From NCBI GenBank assembly GCA_964648215.1, contig CAZYMF010000252.1, positions 1-6,384 on the forward strand: DNA of 6,384 nucleotides, in the 5' to 3' direction. This DNA comes from CAZYMF01 sp964648215. GTDB lineage: Bacteria; Desulfobacterota; Binatia; HRBIN30; JACQVA1. The notes beneath the pieces are model-generated. The model was not told the origin of the DNA, made no database searches, and worked only from the letters and a program-made list of their open reading frames with translations. Both the position numbers and the translations under genes were made by a program. Shown piece by piece: positions 1-5,214 of the stretch; the first letter of the stretch is position 1, and each line of letters begins with the position of its first letter.

Positions 1-18
1 GGCCGGCGCCGAAGTAGA

Positions 19-53
19 GCGAAAAGCGGAAAGCGAAAAGCGAAAGGCGAAAG
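19..53. repeat. Five-copy 7-bp tandem repeat
   Basis: Five consecutive heptamers fit GCGAAAR with one interruption: GCGAAAA, GCGGAAA, GCGAAAA, GCGAAAG and GCGAAAG. The array is purine-rich on the + strand and contrasts with the GC-rich surroundings. It lies beyond the end of the leftward DedA gene and next to an inverted repeat, in a stretch (1-161) where I see no gene. The repeat itself is directly visible. Any role is unknown; slipped-strand expansion of a short motif is the simplest explanation. Confidence 0.7.
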
Positions 54-105
54 GCTGCGAGGAAATGCGACGCACGCTCTTGCTCCGCCTTCCCAAGGTT
101 GGGTC

Positions 106-128
106 CCCTCTCCTTACCAAGGAGAGGG
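106..128. repeat. Perfect 10-bp inverted repeat (hairpin), possible dispersed intergenic element
   Basis: CCCTCTCCTT at 106-115 pairs perfectly with AAGGAGAGGG at 119-128 around an ACC loop. A smaller inverted repeat, CCCAA/TTGGG, lies just before it at 92-103. The hairpin is 34 bases past the stop of the leftward DedA gene, so it could end or stabilise that transcript, but no T-tract follows on the minus strand. The following GGGAGAGGGTGAGG stretch resembles abundant intergenic CCCTCTCC/GGAGAGGG repeats seen in many GC-rich proteobacterial genomes (from memory). A matching fragment begins at the far end of the window. Confidence 0.6.
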
Positions 129-161
129 AGAGGGTGAGGTCGACGAACGCCGCGACCGCCA

Positions 162-752
162 TCAGTTATCCCGCCGCTTCGCCCGCTCGTCCTCGACGCT
201 GCGGCGCAGCCGCCGCCGTACCAGCGCCCGGACCGCAACCACCGCCACCGCCGTCAACACCACCGCGAGCAAGACCCAGCGCTCCACGCGCGTGACCCGG
301 CCGAGCAGCACGGCCGCGCTGGCGCTCGAGACGAAGCCCAACGTGCCGAGGGCGAGCGCCCAGGCGGCGCAGCCGATCACGTCGAGGACGACGAAGCGGC
401 CGAACGGAAGTCGCTGCATGCCCCAGAAGAACATGCTGCCGACGCGCGTACCGTAGACGAAGCGGGAGAGCGGCACTTCCCAGGGACCGAGGCGCCGCGC
501 CAGGCGCTCGACGGCGACGCCGGTGCGGCGATAGAGGCGGGTGCCGCGGATGGCGTCGGCGCGGTGGCGGCCGATGCCGTAGCACACCAGGTCGGTGACG
601 ACGGCGCCGACGCCGCCGACGGCCATCGCCGCCGGCAATCCGAAGAAGCCGAGGTGCGCCAGCACCCCGGCGAGAATCATGCTGCCGTCCCCCTCCAGCG
701 CCGTGCCGAGAAAGACGGCCAGCAAGCCGAATCGCATCAGAAGCTGTTCCAT
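162..752 (-). CDS. DedA/VTT-family integral membrane protein
   Basis: A 196-residue polytopic membrane protein of the DedA (SNARE-associated, VTT-domain) family. Members are thought to move or scramble phospholipid or undecaprenyl-phosphate carriers across the inner membrane. Family marks include an early acidic segment (Glu20, Asp22 in ALEGDGSMILAG), a TDLVCYGIGR segment (53-62) matching the family D-x3-Y-x-(L/I)-G-(R/K) pattern, and Arg97 with Arg103. That Arg pair has the same six-residue spacing as the essential R130/R136 of E. coli YqjA, and is followed by MQRLPFGRFVVLDVIGCAAWA (112-132). Hydrophobic segments lie near 9-32, 40-60, 120-145 and 158-177; the tail (178-196) is basic and cytosolic. 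The usual PGE/PGD loop is shortened to EGDG. I chose ATG at 752; a TTG at 779 and an ATG at 737 are also in frame, and none has a clear ribosome binding site. The precise substrate cannot be told. Confidence 0.85.
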   Translation of the reverse strand: MEQLLMRFGLLAVFLGTALEGDGSMILAGVLAHLGFFGLPAAMAVGGVGAVVTDLVCYGIGRHRADAIRGTRLYRRTGVAVERLARRLGPWEVPLSRFVYGTRVGSMFFWGMQRLPFGRFVVLDVIGCAAWALALGTLGFVSSASAAVLLGRVTRVERWVLLAVVLTAVAVVAVRALVRRRLRRSVEDERAKRRDN

Positions 753-879
753 GAGCGCGTGCTGCCGACCATAGCGCAAGCGGGGATGGAGTCCGATAGC
801 GGCCGCTCCGGGCCGTGTCTTCGGGGCGAGCTTTGCCGCGGATCTCGTGGTAGCAGTTGGGAGCAGGGAAGGGGAGGCG

Positions 880-1563
880 ATGATCCGCGACGTCTTCGAT
901 CGCTCGGCGCAGATCTACGATCGCGCGCGCCGGCAGCTGGTGCCCTGTTTCGACGACTTCTACGACGCCCTGGTCGACCAGCTGCCGCTGGAGGACGGCG
1001 CCGGCCTGCGCATCCTGGATCTCGGCGCCGGCACCGGCCTGCTGTCGCTGTTCGTCGCCGAGCGCTTCCCCTCGGCGCGCCTCGTGCTGCTCGACGCGTC
1101 GCCGGAGATGCTGCGGCGGGCGCGCGATCGTTTCGCCACGGAGACCGGTCGCTTCGAGCTCGTGCTCGGGGACTTCTCCGCCGGCCTGCCGGCGGGGAAG
1201 TTCGACGCCGTGGTCTCGGCACTGGCCATTCATCACCTCGCCGACGACGCCAAGCGGGCGCTGTTCACGCGCGTGCACGACGTGCTCGTCGACGGCGGCG
1301 CGTTCATCGACGGCGACCAGGTGTGCGGCGCGACGCCGGAGATCGAGGCGGGCTACCGCCAGACCTGGCTGCGCCAGGTGCGCGCGCGTGGCGTCGGCGA
1401 CGACGATCTCGCCGCGGCTCTCGAGCGCATGAAGGAGGACCGCATGGCGCCGTTGGCGTCTCATCTCGAGTGGCTGCGGGAGGCCGGGTTCGAGTCGGTC
1501 GACTGCTGGTATCGCAGCTACAACTTCGCCGTCTTCGGCGGCCGCAGGGCACGCGGGTCGTGA
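880..1563 (+). CDS. Class I SAM-dependent methyltransferase
   Basis: A 227-residue Rossmann-fold methyltransferase. Motif I is ILDLGAGTGLL (45-55), which holds SAM. An acidic residue ends beta-2 (LLDASPEML, Asp72) and would bind the ribose. GDFSAGLPAGKFDAVVSALAIHHL (97-120) carries the acidic post-motif and motif IV region, and HDVLVDGGAFIDGD (133-146) is the motif V-like strand. The N-terminal FDRSAQIYDRARRQLVP resembles the SAM-lid helix of Methyltransf_11/25-type small-molecule enzymes. The substrate is not recognisable. I chose ATG 880 over the in-frame GTG at 847 because AAGGGG sits 5 bases upstream and the helix begins there. It diverges from the DedA gene and converges on the phosphatidyltransferase, so it is probably monocistronic. 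It is not closely similar to the other methyltransferase at 4530-5210. Confidence 0.85.
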   Translation: MIRDVFDRSAQIYDRARRQLVPCFDDFYDALVDQLPLEDGAGLRILDLGAGTGLLSLFVAERFPSARLVLLDASPEMLRRARDRFATETGRFELVLGDFSAGLPAGKFDAVVSALAIHHLADDAKRALFTRVHDVLVDGGAFIDGDQVCGATPEIEAGYRQTWLRQVRARGVGDDDLAAALERMKEDRMAPLASHLEWLREAGFESVDCWYRSYNFAVFGGRRARGS

Positions 1564-1593
1564 CGGCAGCGGCGGCGGAGAGAGGAAGTGGAG

Positions 1594-1653
1594 GGCAGCG
1601 CTCCGTCGCTGCCGTGCCCGCGCCACCCCGCCCGGCACTGACGGAGCAGTGCC
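1594..1653. terminator. Pair of matched hairpins in a convergent gap, candidate bidirectional terminator
   Basis: Two hairpins, each with a perfect 7-bp stem and 6-base loop, start exactly 40 bases apart: GGCAGCG (1594-1600)/CGCTGCC (1607-1613) with loop CTCCGT, and GGCACTG (1634-1640)/CAGTGCC (1647-1653) with loop ACGGAG. They lie between the stops of two converging genes (1563 and 1687), where a bidirectional terminator is expected. No T-run follows on either strand, so intrinsic termination is uncertain. The two loops are exact reverse complements (8 bases including closing pairs), which would allow a loop-loop contact. Confidence 0.45.
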
Positions 1654-1686
1654 CTCGACGGTATTCCTTGATCGCAAAGGCCCGGT

Positions 1687-2274
1687 CTATTGCTCTAGGC
1701 TTCGCCGCCCGGCGGCAGCGGCCCGCGTGATGCGCAGGGCGCTGCGCAGCGACGGCACGTCGGCGCGCCATTCGGGCAGGACGACGGTGATGGCGATCTC
1801 CTCCAGCTCGGCGAGGGCCAGCACCAGCGCGGCCAGGCGGAAGACCCACGGGAAGCCCCAGCCGAACAGCAGCAGCAGGGCTGGCCCCATCAGCAGGGCG
1901 GAGAGCTTGGCGCCCCGGGTGTGGTAGCTGGTCAGCCGCCGAAACTTGATCAGGCCGACCACGGTCGGCACGACGTAGCTGACGACGACCGCGGTGACGA
2001 AGCGGGCTTCCTGCCGGATGAGATCGGGCCACAGCCACCACACGGCGAAGGGCAGCACCGCGTACGTGGCGAGATCGCCCCAGCTGTCGAGCTTGGCGCC
2101 GAGTTCGGTGCGCTGGTGCAGGCCGCGGGCGAGCATGCCGTCGGCCACGTCGGAGAGCAGCGAAGCGGCAAAGCAGGCCAGGAAAGCCGGCGCCAACCCG
2201 CGCCAGGCGAGCAGGAGCAGAAAAGGGGCCGCGAGCAGGCGTAAGGCGCTCAGCAGGTTGGGGACGTTGAGCAT
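1687..2274 (-). CDS. CDP-alcohol phosphatidyltransferase family protein
   Basis: A 195-residue integral membrane enzyme of the CDP-alcohol phosphatidyltransferase family (PgsA, PssA and relatives), which transfers a phosphatidyl group from CDP-diacylglycerol (or a related CDP-alcohol) to an alcohol acceptor. The complete signature D-x2-D-G-x2-A-R-x8-G-x3-D-x3-D is present: Asp42, Asp45-Gly46, Ala49-Arg50, Gly59, Asp63 and Asp67. These acidic residues bind the divalent metals and CDP. The N-terminus MLNVPNLLSALRLLAAP is the typical first amphipathic/transmembrane stretch. Further hydrophobic segments lie near 28-41, 69-83, 93-110, 123-140 and 143-163. The family motif does not fix the acceptor, so glycerol-phosphate, serine and inositol products all remain possible. 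ATG 2274 matches the family N-terminus and has GAGAGA just upstream. It is divergent from the TPM pair. Confidence 0.88.
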   Translation of the reverse strand: MLNVPNLLSALRLLAAPFLLLLAWRGLAPAFLACFAASLLSDVADGMLARGLHQRTELGAKLDSWGDLATYAVLPFAVWWLWPDLIRQEARFVTAVVVSYVVPTVVGLIKFRRLTSYHTRGAKLSALLMGPALLLLFGWGFPWVFRLAALVLALAELEEIAITVVLPEWRADVPSLRSALRITRAAAAGRRSLEQ

Positions 2275-2345
2275 TCTCTCGGGTTCATAGTGGAAGCCGT
2301 GGCCGAAGAGAAAGGCGGAGTGGGCGGCGTGTGGGCAGAAAGTCC

Positions 2346-2375
2346 TTGACGGGATGGCAAGCGAGACCCTATGAC
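2346..2375 (+). promoter_or_regulatory. Weak candidate sigma70 promoter for the TPM pair
   Basis: TTGACG (2346-2351) and TATGAC (2370-2375) are separated by 18 bases in the divergent gap. The -10 box would overlap the first ATG (2371), so this promoter would imply translation from ATG 2392 or 2395 with a very short leader. It has the same CTTGAC-18-TATG layout as the better promoter at 3852-3881. This is a sequence match only. Confidence 0.25.
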
Positions 2376-3141
2376 GGCAGTTGTGGCGGGGATGATGTCG
2401 AAGACGAGGCCCTTGGCGGTGCTGGTCGGGCTCTTGCTGCTGCCGGCTGCGGCGGCCCGGGCGGTGAGCTTTCCCGCGAAGCCGGCCAGCGAACACTTCT
2501 ACGTCGACGAGGCCGGGCTGATTTCCGAGGCGGAGGGCAAGGCGATCGACGACGTGGCCCGGTCGCTGCTCAAGGAGCAGAAGATTCCGCTCATCGTCGT
2601 CACCATCCGCTCCCTCGCCGGCCACGACGCCGCCGGCTACACCATCGAGCGCTACGCGCGCGCGCTGTTCGACACCTGGGGTATCGGCTCCGAGCGGCGC
2701 AACTACGGCATGCTGCTGCTGGTGTCGCGACAGGACCGCCGCGCGCGGATCGAGCTCGGCGCGGCCTGGGGACACGCCTCCGACGTCAAGGCGCAGGAGG
2801 TGATGAGCACGCTGATCCTGCCCGAGTTCAGGAACGGGAAGTACGCCGAAGGCATTCTCGCCGGCGTCCGCGGCCTCGACGCCATGGCGCGCGGCCTGGC
2901 GCTTCCCAAACCGAAGGCGCCGTGGTGGGTGCTGCCGGCCTTCGTTCTGTTCGTGGCCGTGGTCGTCGGGGTCATCGTCTCGCTGTTCAAGAGCGGCCGC
3001 AAGGGATGGGGCTGGGCGCTGCTCATCGGCCTCGGCGCGCTGCTGTTCTTCCTCCTGCGCGCGGCGGCCAGCAGCGGCGGCAGCGGCGGCGCCTTCGGCG
3101 GCGGATCGTCCGGGGGCGGCGGCGCCTCGGGCTCGTGGTGA
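2371..3141 (+). CDS. TPM-domain envelope protein with signal peptide and Gly/Ser-rich tail
   Basis: A 256-residue YgcG/TPM-family protein (TPM fold, as in TLP18.3/Psb32 and MOLO-1). A signal peptide (about 9-31: SKTRP, a hydrophobic core, then AARA before VSFP) exports the N-terminal domain. The TPM domain (about 42-180) opens with YVDEAGLISEAEGKAIDDVA. It includes KIPLIVVTIRSL (71-82), the WGIGSERRNYGMLLLVS stretch (103-119) and RIELGAAW (126-133), the segments that define the fold. Two membrane segments follow (185-206 and 213-230). The tail is GGGSSGGGGASGSW, an ending common in these proteins. Biochemical function is uncertain; some TPM domains show phosphatase activity, while bacterial ones are linked to envelope upkeep. 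ATG 2392 or 2395 would give a tighter signal peptide and are plausible alternatives. It is directly followed by a second TPM gene. Confidence 0.87.
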   Translation: MTAVVAGMMSKTRPLAVLVGLLLLPAAAARAVSFPAKPASEHFYVDEAGLISEAEGKAIDDVARSLLKEQKIPLIVVTIRSLAGHDAAGYTIERYARALFDTWGIGSERRNYGMLLLVSRQDRRARIELGAAWGHASDVKAQEVMSTLILPEFRNGKYAEGILAGVRGLDAMARGLALPKPKAPWWVLPAFVLFVAVVVGVIVSLFKSGRKGWGWALLIGLGALLFFLLRAAASSGGSGGAFGGGSSGGGGASGSW

Positions 3142-3147
3142 GGAGGG
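3141..3147 (+). promoter_or_regulatory. Strong ribosome binding site for the second TPM gene
   Basis: AGGAGGG is almost the full Shine-Dalgarno consensus and lies 5 bases before ATG 3153. Its first base is the last base of the upstream TGA stop. It fixes the start of the second TPM protein and suggests efficient re-initiation on a shared transcript. Confidence 0.8.
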
Positions 3148-3152
3148 TTGCG

Positions 3153-3833
3153 ATGAGACGCGCCAGCCAGCTCTTTTCCGCAGCCGATCGGCAAGCGGTC
3201 GCGACGGCCGTCACCGCGGCGGAGCGGCGCACGTCGGGGGAGATCGTTCCGGTGGTGGCCACGGTGTCCGGGCGCTACGACCGCGCCGAGGACCTGTTCG
3301 GGCTGGTCGTCGCCCTGGGCGCGCTGGCGCTGGCGTGGCTGTGGTGGCAGGACGTCCGGCCGATCGGCGGCGAGTGGGCCGGAGGCCACACGCTGGTCCT
3401 CGGCCTGGTGCCGATCCTCCTCATCGTGCTGCTCGGCTTCATGCTGGGAACCGCGGCGGCCACCTACGTGCCCGCCCTGCGTCTCCCGTTCATCCGCCGC
3501 AAGGAGATGGAGGAGGAGGTGGAGCGCAGCGCCGCGGCCGCCTTTCAGCGATTCCGCGTCCGCACCACCGCCGGCGGCACCGGTATCCTCATCTACGTGT
3601 CGCTGTACGAGCACCTGGTGCGCGTGCTCGGCGACGATGCCATCGCCGCCAAGCTGTCGCAGGCGGAGTGGGATTCCGTGTGTCACCTGGTGATCGACGG
3701 CCTGCGCACGGGCAGCCCGGCCGCCGGTCTGACCGCCGCCATCGACCGGTGCGGCGAGCTGCTGCAGCCCCACTTCCCGCGCCAGGCCGACGATCGTGAC
3801 GAGCTCGGCAACGAGCTGCGGCTGATCGACTGA
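3153..3833 (+). CDS. TPM-domain membrane protein (second TPM paralogue)
   Basis: A 226-residue protein of the second TPM type that usually follows the YgcG-like gene. It has no signal peptide. The first TPM half, LFSAADRQAVATAVTAAERRTSGEIVPVV (7-35), is followed by two inserted membrane segments (about 48-66 and 80-104). The domain then resumes with RKEMEEEVERSAAAAFQRF (116-134) and TGILIYVSLYEHLVRVLGD (143-161), ending in a helical GELLQPHFP segment. The insertion of a membrane hairpin inside the TPM fold is typical of this subgroup. It is co-oriented with the first TPM gene, 11 bases after its stop, so the two are almost certainly cotranscribed and probably work together in the inner membrane. 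The lemA gene commonly found with this pair is not in the window. The exact function is unknown. Confidence 0.85.
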   Translation: MRRASQLFSAADRQAVATAVTAAERRTSGEIVPVVATVSGRYDRAEDLFGLVVALGALALAWLWWQDVRPIGGEWAGGHTLVLGLVPILLIVLLGFMLGTAAATYVPALRLPFIRRKEMEEEVERSAAAAFQRFRVRTTAGGTGILIYVSLYEHLVRVLGDDAIAAKLSQAEWDSVCHLVIDGLRTGSPAAGLTAAIDRCGELLQPHFPRQADDRDELGNELRLID

Positions 3834-3851
3834 GGCAAGCGAGAATAGGGC

Positions 3852-3881
3852 TTGACCTCCACCGCTCCGGGCGAGTATGGT
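3852..3881 (+). promoter_or_regulatory. Candidate sigma70 promoter of the tetR operon
   Basis: TTGACC (3852-3857) and TATGGT (3876-3881) are separated by 18 bases. The spacer is GC-rich and the region downstream turns AT-rich. The predicted transcription start falls inside the palindrome that follows, about 50 bases before the tetR start codon. No T-tract terminator separates it from the upstream TPM gene, so read-through is also possible. Confidence 0.5.
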
Positions 3882-3882
3882 G

Positions 3883-3907
3883 TTTTCGTCGACTTGGTCG
3901 TCGAAAA
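3883..3907. promoter_or_regulatory. 25-bp imperfect palindrome, probable TetR-family operator
   Basis: Arms TTTTCGTCGAC (3883-3893) and GTCGTCGAAAA (3897-3907) are inverted repeats with one mismatch each way, around a TTG centre. The site begins one base after the candidate -10 box and lies 33 bases before the ATG of the tetR gene. TetR-type repressors usually bind palindromes of about this size next to their own gene, so autorepression by blocking transcription initiation is the natural reading. I see no second copy in the window. Confidence 0.6.
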
Positions 3908-3939
3908 TAACGACGGGCCGAACGAAAGCAGGGAAGGCG

Positions 3940-4533
3940 ATGCCCAAGGTGATCGATGCGGAGCAGAAGCGGCGGGAGATCCTGGCCGCGGCGGCGACGA
4001 CGTTCGCGCGCCACGGCCACGGCGGCACCAACCTGCAACGCGTCGCCGCCGCGGCGGGCATGGGCAAGAGCAGCCTGTACCACTACTTCCCCACGCGCGA
4101 CGCGCTCTTCGACGCCCTGGTTCGCGACCTGCTGCAGCGCGAGGAGGCCGCCTTCGACGAGCTGGCCACCGCGCCCGGCTCCGCCCCGCAGCGGCTGGAG
4201 GCGCTGATGAGCGCGATCGTGGCGCTGATCGACGAGTGGGTGAAGGCGGGACCGTTGCTGATCGAGTGCCTGCGCGACGCGCGCGGCCGGCGCGCGGTGC
4301 AACGGGCGCTGCGGCGGATTCGCGAGGCGATGGCGAAGCTGATCGAGGACGGTCAACGCAGCGGAGAGTTCCGTCGCGGCGATCCCCAGGCGATGGCGAC
4401 GGTGGTCGTGGGCAGCTTCGACGGCGTGCTGCTGCAGGGGATTCTCGAGCCCGGCCTGGCGCGAAAGGCGGGCGTGACGGAAGAGCTGTGTCAATTGATC
4501 CGGGCCGGCTTGGCCCGGGGAGGCGAGAGATGA
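3940..4533 (+). CDS. TetR/AcrR-family transcriptional regulator
   Basis: A 197-residue TetR-family repressor. The N-terminal DNA-binding domain spans about 8-54: RREILAAAATTFARHGHGGT (helix 1), NLQRVAAAAG (helix 2), and recognition helix MGKSSLYHYFPTRDALFDAL (41-60), the classic TetR signature. The rest (about 60-195) is the helical ligand-binding and dimer domain, whose sequence does not reveal the ligand. ATG 3940 has AGGGAAGG upstream and gives the normal family length; an in-frame upstream start at 3877 would run through the promoter and operator. The stop overlaps the start of the methyltransferase gene (ATGA), so the regulator is first in an operon with it and the corrinoid/ferredoxin fusion. 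By inference it controls that operon and itself through the palindrome at 3883-3907. Confidence 0.9.
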   Translation: MPKVIDAEQKRREILAAAATTFARHGHGGTNLQRVAAAAGMGKSSLYHYFPTRDALFDALVRDLLQREEAAFDELATAPGSAPQRLEALMSAIVALIDEWVKAGPLLIECLRDARGRRAVQRALRRIREAMAKLIEDGQRSGEFRRGDPQAMATVVVGSFDGVLLQGILEPGLARKAGVTEELCQLIRAGLARGGER

Positions 4534-5210
4534 GCACCTACGTTTACATGCGCGTCCTGGAGTCGGCGCCGCATCGCTACGATCTCGGCATGCGCCTGCT
4601 TTCGCTCGGGCGCATCGGCGAGCTGTACCGGGAGGTGGCGGAAGCGGCGGTGGCGGGTACGGCGGCGCCGAAGGTCCTCGAGATCGGCTGCGGTACGGGC
4701 AACCTCACCCGGGCGCTGGCCGAGCGCGGCGCTCGGGTGACGGCGATCGACTGGAGCCCGGACATGCTCGAGCAGGCACGCCGGAAGCTGGCGGGCGTCG
4801 CTCCGCCGGTGGAGATCAAGGAGATGGCCGCGGTCGAGATCGCCGACCGCTTTCCCGCCGGCAGCTTCGACGCCGTTGCCAGCACGCTCACCTTCAGCGA
4901 GATGGGCCCGGAGGAGCAGCGCTACGTCCTCGACAAGGCGGCGACGGTCCTGCGCGAGGGCGGGCGCCTGGTGATCGGCGACGAGGTGCGGCCGCGACTC
5001 TGGTGGCAACGCTGTGCGCACGCGCTGGTGCGCTGGCCGCTGGCGGTGCTGACCTACGTCGTGACGCAGACGACGACCAGCGCCGTCGTCGATCTTGCCG
5101 CACTGATCGGTGCAGCCGGCTTCCGCGTGCGCGCCGAGAGGCGCCGCGCGCAGGGCAGCCTGGCGGTCGTCGTGGCGGAGAAGGGCGCAACGGCGCCGAC
5201 GGGGGTGTAG
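4530..5210 (+). CDS. cpaM: CpaM-like corrinoid protein-associated SAM methyltransferase
   Basis: A 226-residue class I methyltransferase. Motif I is VLEIGCGTGNL (49-59). The ribose-binding acidic residue is Asp74 (TAIDWSPDML). EMAAVEIADRFPAGSFDAVASTLTFSEM covers the post-motif II and motif IV region (98-125), and LREGGRLVIGDEV (141-153) is a motif V-like strand. The N-terminal MRVLESAPHRYDLGMRLLSLGRI (7-29) precedes the SAM domain, and I recognise it as typical of CpaM, a family named for lying beside HgcA-like corrinoid proteins. A hydrophobic stretch (168-180) may be a membrane-contacting helix. Its start overlaps the tetR stop, and its stop is 4 bases before the corrinoid/ferredoxin fusion, so the three are translationally coupled. 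Its substrate is unproven; methyl transfer involving the corrinoid or its cargo is inference. The family name is from memory and less certain than the methyltransferase assignment. Confidence 0.75.
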   Translation: MSTYVYMRVLESAPHRYDLGMRLLSLGRIGELYREVAEAAVAGTAAPKVLEIGCGTGNLTRALAERGARVTAIDWSPDMLEQARRKLAGVAPPVEIKEMAAVEIADRFPAGSFDAVASTLTFSEMGPEEQRYVLDKAATVLREGGRLVIGDEVRPRLWWQRCAHALVRWPLAVLTYVVTQTTTSAVVDLAALIGAAGFRVRAERRRAQGSLAVVVAEKGATAPTGV

Positions 5211-5214
5211 CGTG

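Noticed and set aside
166..1677. 503-codon open frame on the minus strand across the DedA and methyltransferase genes
   Set aside because: Its translation is rich in Arg, Pro and Ala with no recognisable domain, and it covers two well-supported genes in other frames. Long shadow frames are expected at this GC content.
2356..2366. GGCAAGCGAGA repeated exactly at 2356-2366 and 3834-3844, upstream of two genes
   Set aside because: An 11-base exact match is expected several times by chance in a 6.4-kb GC-rich window, and its position relative to the two promoters differs.
2275..2775. 167-residue N-terminal extension of the phosphatidyltransferase
   Set aside because: The extension has no family similarity, crosses the divergent gap and runs antisense into the TPM gene; the family N-terminus begins at ATG 2274.
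3882..3939. Possible cobalamin riboswitch upstream of the corrinoid operon
   Set aside because: The leader is far too short and lacks a B12-box-like element; a palindrome and a TetR gene explain regulation better.
2703..4067. 454-codon minus-strand frame opposite the TPM genes
   Set aside because: Low-complexity His/Arg/Ala/Pro translation with no domain, antisense to two good genes and running through the tetR promoter and operator.
3852..4529. Upstream extension of the CpaM frame as one long protein
   Set aside because: It would run out of frame through tetR. The ATGA overlap start at 4530 matches the family N-terminus.
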